From positions 136,877,392 to 136,941,391 of the forward strand of contig NC_085046.1 in assembly GCF_963662255.1 (NCBI RefSeq): a stretch of 64,000 nucleotides of DNA, given 5' to 3'. The notes under the pieces were generated by a model. The model saw only the letters and a program-made list of their open reading frames with translations, was not told the origin of the DNA and made no database searches. Source of the DNA: Cinclus cinclus (taxonomy: Eukaryota; Chordata; Aves; Passeriformes; Cinclidae). Both the position numbers and the translations under genes were made by a program. Below are positions 11,171 to 24,700 of the stretch, one piece after another. How positions within the stretch are numbered: position 1 is the first letter of the stretch; the number at the start of each line of letters is the position of its first letter.

Positions 11171-13856
11171 GATTTGGGTTATATAGAGGAATTAAGCCCT
11201 CTCCATTGTTAAATGTATTTATAAATAAAGTTTGAACAATAGCTTTCAAAAATACTTAATAGACCGTCAATAAATTATAAAAGTTTAAAGAATTTATTAA
11301 CTAGGTCAAAAGCTATCAAAATATTGTAAATGGTAAAAAATCACATTAGAGTTCTTTTTTCAGCATTTTTTTCCCAACTGAAATTTAAAGAAAGTCAATA
11401 ACATGTGTTTTTCTAATGGCATCAGTTATTCATTTGCAATCTTTCATGACATGAAGTAAAAAAATTGAATAAAATAGGGAAAAATGTGAGTCATGCCTTA
11501 TTTGTCTAGATGCCTCTCCTGAAGTTAGAACCATCTGCAACATTTATTTGCTACATTAGACAAATGAATGATTTTTCGTTCCCAGGGCTAAACCCATTTT
11601 TAATTTAATTCAAGAGCACATAGAGTTTGTCCTCTGTAATGACTTCTGCAAGTATTCTCCTATTACTCTGACTTTGCCTCAGGGCCCTATATCTTTAAAC
11701 TGCAAAATACAAAAAAGGTATCCTTTTACTAATCAAAATAAGAAGTAAGTTTCCAAAAATGGAATACATATTTCATTAAAACATACAGCTGATATATAAG
11801 AAAATATATCATCATTCAGCATAATTCACTACATATGTTGATGTCAACTATGTCCTGATGTTTCTCGTTTATCACCACTAAACCTTTACCTGGGTTTAGT
11901 AGATTCAGACAAATTTAATGCAGAAAAGTCTATCAAAGACTTTTAAATATAAGGGACTCCACAGTATGACTGAATAAGCTGCAAGGCCACAGTTAAACAC
12001 ATGGAAAAAGGCTATTTAGAGGAAATATTTCTATATACTTTGTGCTTATAATATTTTCTTCTAATATAGAGAATAAAAAGTGATGAAATATGTATACAGT
12101 ATATTATAATATCAGAATATATTTTCTCTATATTTATGTCTTTATATTCATTTTGTACATTGTACTAGTCACTGTTGAAGATAGAGTGTAAGCTCAGGAA
12201 GGCTTTTATTCTGATCCAGTATGAAATAATTTTCCTATGTTCTTAGATTCTTAACCTCATTTACCTACAGGGGAAACATCTGCAGCAGAGCTGCAGGGTG
12301 CCCAGGAACTTTTTGAGGAGAGTACATCCAGGCAATTTTAAATTTTGGCTTATATGAGCAGTTGAATATCACCTCTGTATTCAGAAAAATGTAGGACTTA
12401 CAACCTACAAATCCCAGCCAATAGGAAGAATTACCTTTTGCATTTGTGCTCAGTGATTATGTCTGTATCAGACTTTTTATCCTCACTGGTGCTGTGTGGC
12501 CAGATAAAATATAACAAGCAATTGGAATACATTTTTGTGCGATATAATTTTTTTTCAATAAGCTTCTCTGCTGATTGATTTACTGCAAGTTTAGTAGGAA
12601 GTGAGGCATTTATTCTCTACCACCAAATAAATTGACTGGTTTTGATTAAAGCTTTTATGGAAAATGACAAAATTTATGGATGGAACCTAATTCTCTCAGA
12701 ATTCCCACTCCATTAGCCAGCCTTTGACTGGCTCTGTCCAGATGACCTCTGTTGGGCCCTGTGATTTCAGTTTGGCTTGGCATCATAAACAGCAAGGTGG
12801 ACTTGAGCTAGGCTCCTGCAGAATCTCATTGGTTGATCTATTCCAAGTTAATGAGCAGAGCTGGATCTTGGACACACTTAATATTATATATAGTTCATAT
12901 GAATATTCTGGCAAAAAGCTTCTAAAAGTGTTTTATTTAGAAAGATGTATTACTGCTGCTTTGTACATGTGTATCAATCTCTACATTTCAAGTGTCTTCT
13001 TTCTGGCCGTGCTTAACTCTGAGTAACTTGCATGTGGAATTTCACAACTTAGCTATTTTTCCATCAAAATTATACTGCAGGAAGAGTCATCACAGACAAG
13101 CCAAAAAGGACCATAGAGTAATGCCAACACTACAACAATGGCTGGATAATGATCTGAAATTTCCTCCTCTACAAATATAATTTAAAAATCTGAATTCAGG
13201 AAACTCATGAAAATGAAAAAATACTTTGCTTGACAGGACAGAGAAATTTCTAAACCTCCTACCCAAGTTCTATGTGTGAGAGCTATGTCAAAATATCTAT
13301 CTAATAAATACTACTAAGGGAAATGGCAATTAAGCTCCAAAATACAGAATTAAGAAAAAGACAATGATCCAAGTAGTTAGATATGAATTACATAGCAATA
13401 CCTACAATATATCTACAACATGATAACTCTTCTGCACTGTGAGTGGCTATTAAAAAGAAGAATTAATTCTTAATCTACGTCTAAATCTGTTGATAAGTGA
13501 TTTCGTTGCACCTTTTGAGAGGGAAATAAAGGTAGACAGAGAGCAAGATATAAGTTTGCCATGAGCACACCAGCAATAACTTTCACAGTATGCAATAACA
13601 CTTCTTAACTGTATTACCTGCCAAAATCTGCTATTTGGAGGTTATTCTTCCCCATCTCTTAATAATCTATCCCTTCCAGAGGAAACAAAATCCACTGAGG
13701 TGTGTGGACTCAGTGCTCCAGATGTGTTCACACAAGCATCCATTACAGAGGGACAATTATTTCCTGCAATCTGTAGACTTCATTCTTGCTTATAATGTCC
13801 AGAGAGCTGTTGCCTTTTTTGCATTCTTTTCCTGAAAAACTAATTCTGAGGTGTTA
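11171..13856. other. AT-rich DNA, no gene recognised
   Basis: The open frames at 12724-13026 and 12992-13180 overlap and show no known motif or repeat signature. I treat them as chance frames. Nothing else can be supported. Confidence 0.45.
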
Positions 13857-14190
13857 GACTGCAGCCTGTACTGGTGCATGGGATTTTTCTTCCCAAAGGC
13901 AGGATTTGGCACTTCATGAAACTTCAGTCAGACCACTCCTCCAGTGTGCTGAGGTCTCTCCAAATAGCAGTCCTACTCTCCATCTAATTGACTAATCTAT
14001 CAATTTTGTATCATCTTCAAATTAGCTGTGAGTCCTTTCTAGGCCATCTATCAGTTTATAAACAAATGTAAATTGTTATTGGCACCACTTGTCTCTTCAC
14101 TGACTAAAGACAAGCTACTAGCAATACTGTGTACTGCGGCCACAGGCCACTGAGCCTGGTGGTCCAGTCAAGTATCCACTTGCCATATAA
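13857..14190 (-). mobile_element. CR1 LINE 3'-region fragment, interrupted by the next LTR
   Basis: Plus-strand phrases such as 'gcatgggatttttcttccca', 'ttggcacttcatgaa', 'tttgtatcatcttcaaatt' and 'gccactgagcctggtggtcc' are diverged reverse complements of the CR1 region between the reverse-transcriptase end and the 3' terminal part. The fragment is cut off at the LTR starting at 14196. I do not see a clear CR1 continuation after that LTR. Confidence 0.75.
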
Positions 14191-14195
14191 TCCAC

Positions 14196-15132
14196 TGTAC
14201 TGGATTTGTGTGCCCACATTTTGGCAGCAGGAGGACAGGGTCTGGCTACAGGGGTTTCTGTGAGAAGCTATTAGGAGTTTCCCTTATATATTCCTTGGTC
14301 AATGCCAGGCAACTTCAAGACAGACCCACTGCTGACCAAGGTCAAAGCCATTAACCAGAGAGGTAAAGCCTCTGTAATTATATATTTAAGAAGGAAACAG
14401 TTATTGTGCAGGATCAAATTGCAGAGATGACAGGAGTGAGAGTATGTAAGAGAAGCAGCCCTGCAGACACCCAGGTCAGTGAGGAAGGAGGGGCAGGAGG
14501 TGTCAGAGCAGAGTTTCCTCTGCAGCCCCTGCTGCAGCCCATGGTGAGGCAGCTGTGCCCCTGAGCCCATGGAGGTCCATGGTGGAGAAGAGATCCACCT
14601 GCAGCCCCTGAAGGGCCCCATGCTGGAGCAGGTGGATGACTAAAGGAGGCTGTGATCCCAAGGGAAGCCCTATGGTGGAGCAGGCTCCAGGCAGGACTGG
14701 TGTACCCATGGAAAGGGGAGCCCATGCTACAGGAGGTTTGCTGCAGGACTTGTCTCCCCATGAGCAACCCACTCAGAGATGGGGTGAACTGACATTAAAT
14801 CCAATCCCTGTTCCCCTGTGCCACTGTGGGGCAGGAGGTAGAAAATATCAGTAGTGAAGCTGAAGAAGGGAGGGGTGGGGGTCAGTTCTTTTAAGATTTA
14901 GGTTTGTTTCTAATCAACCTACTCTGATTTGATTGACTGTAAATGATAGTATCTTTTCTCCCCAGGTTCAGTCTGTTTTGCCCATCATGGTAACTGGTGA
15001 GTCATCTCTTCCTGCCCTTATCTTGACTCACAAGCTTTTTGCTTTATTTTCTCTCTCTTTTTCATCTTAGGAGGGGAGTGCTAGAGCAGCTTTGGTGGTA
15101 CCCTGGAATCCAGCCAACATCAACCCACCACT
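14196..15132 (+). mobile_element. Solo ERVL-type LTR, copy 2, with 5-bp target duplication
   Basis: It begins TG (14196, 'tgtactggattt') and ends with 'caacccaccact' (15121-15132), one base away from a canonical CA end. The flanks are 'tccac' at 14191-14195 and 'tccac' at 15133-15137, a 5-bp duplication as expected for ERVL integration. A TATA-like 'tatatttaag' lies at 14381-14390. The 'gcccatggagg' and 'tggagcagg' phrases recur between about 14540 and 14760 as degenerate tandem units, and 'ctactctgatttgattg' and 'gtctgttttgcccatcatgg' follow. No internal retroviral region adjoins it, so it is a solo LTR. It is about 350 bp shorter than copy 1, which carries the 39-bp expansion. Open frames inside it are not genes. 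Confidence 0.85.
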
Positions 15133-15137
15133 TCCAC

Positions 15138-18100
15138 CGATACAAATCATGATAAATGGTGCTGCAAAAGTAGCATTTCAGTAGAACAACTATCCTTTGA
15201 GTAGTCTGGCCAAAATTCAGTTTAGCTGGGAAGGAGCTATGAAAAAATAGAGACTTAGGATTTTCTCTCTTAGTCAGAGACTTTATTTATACTGACAAAA
15301 CAGGGACAACTAGCTTAGGTTACAGATCCTTAAAATGGAAAAACTTAAGTAAGATGAATCCATTCACACTTAAGAATCTTCCATTTGAAAACTATAGAGT
15401 GACAGACCTAGCAATCCTTCAGAAACAGAACCAAGTATCTGCAAAGAGGGACCTATAGACCACCAACTGGAGAGGATGTAAAGGACAGTCAGAATGCTTA
15501 GAAGTGTGGAAAAGTTCTCAGGTAAGAAAACACCAACAAACCCTAAGCTGTTTTGCCTCTGCAGTTCTGTCTGAGTCTGTGTTGGAGATGGCAAGAAGTA
15601 ATGAGCCTGACGTGCAGGGAGAAAGGTACGAGTCAGGTGTTAGGAAAAGGCAAACAAAGGAAGCACTTGAGCACACTACCTGACATAGCTGTGGAATGTT
15701 TCAGTCCCTTAAGAACAGACTAGAGAAAATTCTAATATGCTTTGGAGTGCCTTCAGTCTCAGGATATCTCCCAGCTGTATTTTCTATATTTGCCAGTGCT
15801 GTGGTTGAAGCAGGTGCTTCTAGATAAACATACCTCTTTTTTGTGACTAGCTGGAGGGAAACCTTTTTTTCCCTCTTGTCAAGCATGAAGCAGCTGTGTA
15901 GCAAGCTATTTGATCAATCAGGATGAAAACATAAAATCTGGCCCTCAAGAACTCTTGCCTTGACAGAAGACAGCATCACAAAATAACCATTTTCCTTCTG
16001 ACTGTTGGTAGAAAATAAACAAGGCATTAGTTCTTTTATAACTGGTATGCAGTTCTATAAAGGAGAAATTGGGGTTTTTTGCTTTTGTTTTTGTTTTTTT
16101 CTTTGCACAGTTAGTTTTAAGCATGGGATTATTTAACCAATATTTACCATTCACTTTAGAATATTTTAGCAGAAATATTAGAAGTATATAAATGAAATAA
16201 TCTTTAGGTCTACACTAATTAAATTAAATAATTTTTGGCACTTGGGCACGTCATCAAACACAATATTGTGTTGACCGGTTAAATAAAATTAGATATTTAA
16301 TGAATGTTTCATTTCTCAGTGTAAGAAAAGAATCTAAATTGGGCTTACTGGGAATGTGTGAGTAATAGATATGAGTAAGACACTCATTAGGAATCAATAC
16401 TTATGGCTAGCTGTCCACCCCACTTATTCTTATGGATATATTTTGGATACATACACCAAACTATCTAAGAAACAATAGTAAAGAAATCCTTGATGCTTCA
16501 TACACTTAACAAGGTTATGTGGCTTATGGTTACATTTGAAAGTAAGATTCCCTCCTTTAGTATATAATTTATATTTGCATTCTATTGTATTCATTTAGTT
16601 CTCCTCAGTGTGGACTTGAGTTCTTCGACGAAAAATTTTCTACCTATAGAGCCATTGTCTCTAGGTGACTTTTAACCCAAAGGGTTGTGTCCACCAAGGA
16701 GACTGAAAATTCAGACCAGATAGGAAATGAAAAGACTTTTTAGCTAACCAATAAACAGGCCTGTCGTGAACATCAGAACTGACCAGTCATCAAGACACAT
16801 ATCCTGTGTTACCTAGAATTGTCAAGGAAAAGATCAATCCCTCAAGAGCTGCAGGGATTATCTGTGCAAATATGGTGACTCCTGCTGCCAGCAGGGTGCC
16901 CCAGGACAGGTTGCTACAAATTAACAAACAAGACATTTGTCTGGAAAAGTTCAGCAGAGGGTAGAAATAGAAGGAATAGAAATCATCAGGCACACCTTCT
17001 GTCACAACAGAGAAGACAAATACATACATATATTTTGTTCAGATCATCTTTCCAAATAGTCAGGAGGCCAGACCCAAAATCAGTTATTACTATAGAAGTA
17101 GCGTGGTTAACACTTAATTGTTGTGCAAGACTTGCTGGATTGTATAAATTAAGGAAATCAGTTCCTTCAGAAAAGTATGACATTTCTGTGGATTTAGAGT
17201 ATCATGAAGGGTTTAATGAGTGACATTTTCTGGATCCAAACGTTAATTTCATGTGCTGTATAAGTGGAACTGGGATGACCAGATTATGAGATTCATCAAT
17301 TGCTGAATAAACCACCACATTCTTCTCATCAAAATGTAAAACCATCCAGTGGGAACCTCAGAATTATGCAGAACAAGGCAAGCCACAAGGCATTTTCATC
17401 CTATCCAGAGCTGCTGCAGAAAATTGCATCAAAAATCACAGAATTCTCATGATAGCTTTGCAGCTAATATCCCCCAAGTATTCATGACTCCTAGACAACA
17501 AAAGTGCAAATTTGATGGCGTTATGAGACTAAAGGATACATGGACTTCCCTTCGTACATAAAATAGAAGTATAAGCTTTCTACATAGTATTATATTATTT
17601 GTGCTTTCTTAACATCTAGCCTTTTACTAAGCTTTCCTTCTGTAAAGGTGCCTTGCATTTACTCCAGATAAATTTTGTTGGCACTAGAAATTTTAAAACT
17701 AAAAGACATGTATAAGCAGAAAGCTTATTCTGTTGAAGTGGGGAGTTCATATATAGTTTAAGGTTGGAAGGTAAGGAAAGATGAAAGTGAGGCCCCTTCA
17801 CTTTGGCAGCTGAATTCCAGCAGCATTTGGAAGGGGGAGATAAGATTAAAACCTCAACCGTTCATGAAATGTTCCATTTAGCTGAAATAGTCCTTATCTT
17901 TTGTCTTTATAAGATAAACGTCTCTAACACAAACTGTAATTATAGGAAGTATTTCAGGAAATTGTTACAGTAGAAAGGAACATTTTGTAATAATAGGCAG
18001 GGTAAATACTGCAGACATTACCAGGTTTAACCCTTCTGAGGGGTCCATACTTGCCCTGGTCACAGGCTGATGTTCAAGGGGAGCAAACACTTGTTTTTAA

Positions 18101-21100
18101 AGATTATTGCATATTTTTGATAACACTTTGCCAATACTTACTTTGTAAATCTTTTAAAGTAAATCCTTTCCTTTTCTACCCCAGAACTAATTCTTCAGAC
18201 ACATTTCATTTTCCATTTTCTACTCTAGTATATCTTCATCTCCTCCTATAGGCCTCTATTATCTTATACTCCTTGAAGGTAATGGTGATAGGTACCAAAG
18301 AATAAATCACCATAAATCAGTGTTAATTTTTGTAATTTATATTGCTTAATAAATCCATGCAAGACAAAATATTTTTCTTTTTACTTACCTTAATTAAAAA
18401 TCAGTAAGATTTTTTTTCATTAATAGGCTAACAAAATTTGGTCTTATAAAATATCAATAAATGCCAGCTAGATAATTCAGTACTAGTGTCATATATTTTG
18501 CATGTTAATATAATACATCTTGCAGGTTAATAATTAAGTTATTTTCATTTTATTTCTCATGACCTATAGAACTATGATCAACTAATATGTATTTAGCACT
18601 TGGTGGGCTAATAACAACAGTAATAATACTAAAAATACTAGCAGTAATAAAGCCTGTAAGACACATGCCCTGTTTCTCCCATGTGTAGTAAGTGCCCCAC
18701 TTCAATGAGTGTAACATTTCTTCCTGTGGCCCAGGTATTGCATTTAACCACTGGCTCATGGCATAGTAACAATACAAATTACAGAAAATAAGGAAATGTT
18801 CAGTATGAAGCTGGGATTGTTTTAACCCTCCTTTCCAAGCGGTAGTAGAGAACGTTCCCACATGTGCAGTTGTCCATGTCGCCCAGTTCATCTGCTTCAA
18901 TTGTGCCATGAGGAATACTCAAAATAATAGTCAGAGGAATTAACAATTGAGTTATATCAAATGTTCCTGGATTATACGTATAAGAGCAAAACCGTTTTGT
19001 AAAAGTTCACTTTTCACAATGATTCAATATGTAGATGAATCAGCAGGGCTTTATCCCAAACTTCAAAAAAATAGACAGATAGATAGAAAATTCTTAAGAA
19101 ATTTCTAATCAGTACTAGGAGAATTCCAAGCATTGCTACTAGCTGTTAATTTGTTTTTATTGTTAATGAAGGATTTCTAGCTATTCACATTTTTTATTAC
19201 ATGCAGAAATAAATAGAGCTTTCTTATTAAAAAATTCTTACCAAATTAGATTACTTTTTTTTTGGTTTTTTGCATGATGATTGTATATGGGTCAGGAGGA
19301 AGCAGATTCCAAATAGCTTTAGGGGTCTTCATGCAAAGTTATAGTACATATTAGGATGGAAAATTAGAACCCTCCCTTTCCTTTCTGTTTTCAAGGCTTC
19401 TCTATATCCTAAAAGTCACATAAACTCTACAAACCCAAACCAGCAACTGTCCAAGTTATTAAGAAATTTTGTTAATTAAGGATTACTTTCCTAACCTTCT
19501 TTGGGTTTCTTTGCTGACTGATTCATTTTCATTACACACATTCTGTTCTCTCCAGCTGCTTTACATGGTAGTTTTCACAGATTTATTTAGTATTGCTGAG
19601 GTTTCCTTACCTTGTGCTGACAAGGATTTTAGAGGTCTGTGGCTGGAGGCTGGTGTTCAACATTTACCACGAGTTTGTTTAAAGATCTGATCAGCAATAT
19701 AGCTAAACTTCCTTAGAATTTCCTACTCTAAAAATAAATTACCCTCTCAGAATGACTGTGGAGAATGTGAGTGCCTTTGTTCTTAGTGGATAAGAAGTTC
19801 TTTTGACTGCATTTTTAAAAATCTTTGGGATTTCTTTGTTTGCAAAAGAAAATTTAAAAAAAGAAACCTTGCTTTAATTCTTTCTGAAATTAATATCCGC
19901 AGTATAACTTCATAGCCTTGTAAAGATGTTCAAGTTCAAATAATTAATTTTTAAAGCTTTTTAAACCAATTAGTTCCACATATTCTTTTTAGTAGAATAG
20001 GTTCCTTTTTTCTCCAGTGCTTACTAGTTCACTGACATTAGCAAGGTTGTTGAAAAAAGGAAATTATCTCTTAGCAGCAGCAGTAAAAATTAGTAAAAAC
20101 TGACATGTTCAAGTCCCAAGTTTATATGCCAAATTGTTGAGTGCACACACATGAACAGCTTTTCCTAGAGCTACTCCAAGGCTTCCACATCCAAACTGAG
20201 TCCATGCATTGGGTGCAATTACCCACTGCAAACTACAATTGTGCAGAGAGCTTCTTACCAGAAGTGGAGACCAAGAGCCTGTTTTAAACCGACACAGCCA
20301 GAAGCTTAAACCTTGCTCAGTCCTTAATCCAAGCAGCTAGGAACCAAAGAACATGCCCAGTTGAGCCACTAAATACAGAAAGGATATTTATATAACAATA
20401 TAGCTGGTGGTGCTTCTTGTATGTAATGTATATAAAGAAAAAGGTTTGTGACTTGTTTTTGCAGTGACTCGTAAGAGTCACTGCCATAAAATTATATGAG
20501 TAACCCACCAACTCTCTTGTACTGCTAGCCAAAGCCAAGTACATTCAGCAAGTTTGAAAAAAAGTACATGTGAATTTCCTTTCCTTGAAGTGAAGGAGTA
20601 TGTATTGTGGAAATGCAATCAGAATACAGTCTGCTTTAGTCTACTCTTACAACCCTTTTAAAATTTTCCTGTGCATGAAAGAGAGTGAGGCAATTAATCT
20701 GATGTTCTTGGTAGGGAAGTAAAAGCTGTAGATGGCTAAAATACTATTCTGGCAACAAGGAATTTGCCAATGAACGCTCTCACTACATTATCTCTAAAAG
20801 GACACATCTGTGGTGTCACAGACAAGCCAGAGGATAATCTTAAAGTAGTTGAGAAATATCCATAACAAAGTTATGTCCTGAGGTCTTTATCAGGGACACA
20901 AGAAGTCAGGGAAAACATTAGAATGTGACCATTGCAACTTATGCTTTCATTAATTTATTATAAAAAGTGAAATTACTGAGCGATTTTCATGTTCCCTCAT
21001 ATATTTCACCACAGGCAGATATCAAAACTGCAAAAAACACTCAGGATTCTGCTTCAGAGGAGGAAATCTCTATGAGAAGGAAACTGATCCCACATATCTT

Positions 21101-21689
21101 CATTTTCAGCCAGTATCTCGGAGTGATTTAATATTAGTCCTTAGCATCTTCCAGAGACAGTTCCTTTAAGACTGACCTTTTTATGATTATTAGCATAATC
21201 TACCTGTTGCTAATGCTCTTCTTCAGACCAGATGCTTCTCCCTGTACTAAAGATTTCCATGAGAAGAATGAGTTGGTATTTTCAATGCAATTATGGGTCT
21301 TTTTTATCTCAATCATACTTATATACAATTTTTTTCCCCTTATCTGGTAACTCCTTTGCTATTATATTCTCATTTCTTATCACAAAACATGTCCAAAGTT
21401 TAGCAGCTGCATTTCTCTTGATCATGAGAAAATGTGGCTCAGTAGGAGCACAAGAGGAGTAGAAAAGTAGAGAGTGCTGCTGTCCTTCTACAATGGTATA
21501 CTGTAAGGACCATAGAGTTCTTACAACCTTAAATTAAATGTATAAAATTATAGCCCTAAACATACTCCCAGTTTTTCTTACATTCATTATATGACCTGTG
21601 TCTAATACAGCTTTCTAGAGTGATTGTACTGATTAAAAACAGGTTAAATGAATGTATTTCTTCTTAAAATAGATTAGAAAAAATGAATA
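15138..21689. other. Long AT-rich stretch, no gene recognised
   Basis: No recognised repeat, RNA gene or exon. The 119-codon minus frame at 18550-18909 has no motif I know and no codon-level support. Short A/T runs occur (for example near 19253-19268). Confidence 0.45.
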
Positions 21690-21716
21690 GACTAGACTAA
21701 ACTAGACTAGACTAGA
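21690..21716. repeat. Short pentanucleotide (CTAGA)n repeat
   Basis: About five units reading 'gactagactaaactagacta' and on, with one imperfect unit. It is a small microsatellite. Confidence 0.85.
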
Positions 21717-24700
21717 TAAACAACTGTGAAGCTCCCAACAAAATATTCCATTCATTCCTTGAAATAAGTTATTTATAGATCCTTGGTTAAGTTATAAGCT
21801 CTCATTCAAGAAAGATACACTTAGGAGTGCTCCTAATACCATAGCATATCGTAACCACATATGTGTGAATGAAATATAAAGCCCCCAAAAATGAAAATGC
21901 TTGATTTTCATCATGTCACATATTTTGGGCTCTTTCTAATTCTTCTCTATTCGCAGACAGTAAGAAACTTTGCTGTCATATCAATTGTAATAATTTACAG
22001 TTCTCATTTGGTAAATTTAGATGCATCCAGAGTGGTCGGATACCTCCGTTAACTTCTCTTCTTGTGGAGACTTCTAAGGTGATGTGGTTATTCCCAATAA
22101 GAATAATAATATGAATAAGGATATTGCAAAACTTGAGTGTCATCATATCCCTAATTCTATTACCACTGAATCCAATCTGCATTTTAAACTATTTCTGGCT
22201 TCACTGCCACTGGCTATATTATCATCATTCCTATTTCAAAGTTCCCTTACACCTCAAGAATATGCACTGAAGATTAATGATAAAATACCAGCAACTTTTT
22301 TCAGCCAGTTGCTGACTAAGTGCAAGGCCTGAAATAAAAAGCAGTCCTTCCCAGCACATCCAAGGGAAGTGAAACCCAGAAAAGTGTCCTTTGCTGACAC
22401 CTTTTAGAGGACAGGAAGAAATGAAAGGCTCTGTTTACAGCAGCGAATTAAATAGAGTTCTGATGCAGGCTCGAGCACAGAAATGTGATCATCCATGCTG
22501 TTAGCACTCCAGCAGACTGCAAGCTGCACTTTGAGACAAAGGGTAATGCAGCCTAGGGTATCAACACCATGTGTTTCCCTTTTCCTTATAATGTGCTAAG
22601 GACAGGATAGAAAACAGAGTTGACTTGACCAGTTGGCATTGCTCCTACACAGAGCTCATGCCACTGTCTTTAGCAAACACTTCTTCAGATTGAACCTGAG
22701 AGTGGTGCTGGTGCTGCCATTCAAGTCACATCCAATCACATCTTGGGTGACACAGGAATGTGCAGAAGTTAGGAGATCTACTACCACACCATAAGTAATG
22801 AAAGTGAGAGCAAAGCCAGGCCATGAAAATAGTTCAAAAGTAAACTTTAATGTGAGAGGCTTCAGTTATTCATCTTACAAAAGAGAGGGTGAACAAATGC
22901 CTTATTTATTTGCTGATGAGACATCTGAAAAAGGCATTCCACAATCAGGTAGAATGCATTTGTATTTAAACAGTCTGGCGCAGAATGCTCTGCAGATTTT
23001 GAGAAGGAATAGCAAGTATAGAAGGAATTGAGATTTATTTGCAGAACTGGGACATATATAACTGAAATTCCATTTTTTGATGGGCTGCAGAAGAGAATAG
23101 CCTGCATTAATATTTACATGTCTGTAGAAATGATGGAAATCGTAACAAAAGTCTAAAAGCAACATGGTTTTCATCATATTCTACGTGAGTCAAGATGTGA
23201 AGGGGTTTGGGTTTTTTGGGGTTTGGGGGGAGGAGGGAGATTGTTTGTTTCCTTCAATAATGTACATATGTTCAGAAGTATTCTAACTTCATATTACTTT
23301 GCATTCTTGAGAAAGATGGAGTTTGTTGCCACCTGTTATGTGTCTGTCTTTACCTCGAGCTGAATGACTGGGAAGGATAGACACTGTTTTGTAGTAGAAG
23401 AATATTTGTTCCGAATGAATGGTCAATGAATCTTTTTCTCCAGTTCAAAGTCACTATCAGAAAAACAAACTACTCCTCTGTTCAGTTTGGTGGTGTTGTT
23501 TAAAATGTTTTTTAACTACTGAATCCTGGGCAAGGTGCAATCATCTTGAAATATCTCACCAGAACCTGGTGGAACCTCTGTCCCATTCATGTCTTGCTGT
23601 GGGCTTAGCTTGTCAATATTTTGAAGATCAGAATCTCCAAGTATAATCAAAGTCATTTGGATTACTATAGGAATTTCTGAGTGTAAATTAATCTACTGAA
23701 TACATGAAGTCAGAAATGATCTAAAGGTCTCCCACAGCCTTAAGCTCTAAGTACCTCTTTAATTACCTGGCCCCATCATTTGCACATTCAAGTGTAAACC
23801 AGGCAGGCTGTTGTGGTTTTAGACAATTATGAACAAAAGCAATTGATTTCACTTTGATTCACCCTTTCACCCCTGCCCCTGTCCTGCGTCTTTTACTTTC
23901 CAAGAAATGAGCCTCCAATATCAAAATCAGTTTGAAAAGGGATCACATTTCAGGCTACTTTTGTTCTGAGAGAAATCAACAAATTAAAAAGAAAATATTT
24001 CATATCCAGCAGAGAAGAATGAGAAAAAAATGGAAAAATTGCGGTAAACCCTTAAAGAAAGAAAGCAATAACACCTGTTTTTGAAATGAAATACCCTATA
24101 ATTCATTTACAAATGTGGATAGACTGTATTTGTCAAAAAAAAACAAAACCACAAGTAAAAGCAAGTGATCAGCATATTTCATATTTCATATTTGTGTAAA
24201 ATACAATGCTCCAGGTTTATTCTAATCTTCTTATGAACCTTCTTTTAAGGTACTTTACTATAAATTATAAAAATGCATTGCTTGTATAATTTAAAATAAA
24301 GTAATATTGTGTAGCTATAATATAGTATATTTAGTGCATTTAGCTTTTTTGCTGAAGACAGGTGCACACAGGAATCAGCTCTGCCCTCATTTCAATGCTT
24401 CATCAGGACCTCTTTGTGAACAGCTGGTGCACAGAACTGCTGGTGAAGGAGGAGAGGGCAGACATCTGCTGTGCTGCCTGAGCAGAGAGAGCTTGCTCTT
24501 GCAAATATCAGTTTTCCTACTGCTGCAAGGAGCAGAGATTTGTGTGACCATCTGCCCATAGTTTTGGTCTGCAAAGAAGCACTCAGTCTTCACCTCCAAT
24601 ATGCACTTGAAATCTTGAAATTAGTAACTCCACTCAAATTTCTCTAATATTAATTTATTTCAGAATGCTAAGGTTTGGGAAAGGACTGTTGAAGTCTAAC

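Noticed and set aside
10474..11249. Open frames of 62-96 codons
   Set aside because: They lie in or across the edge of the minus-strand LTR at 10367-11170 and match no protein.
14271..14854. Minus frames of 89-117 codons and a 72-codon plus frame
   Set aside because: They lie within the ERVL-type LTR at 14196-15132 and arise from its GC-rich degenerate repeats.
24307..24599. Overlapping frames on both strands in a GC-balanced patch, considered as an exon
   Set aside because: No motif, no clear splice-site pair and equal openness on both strands; not enough to support a call.
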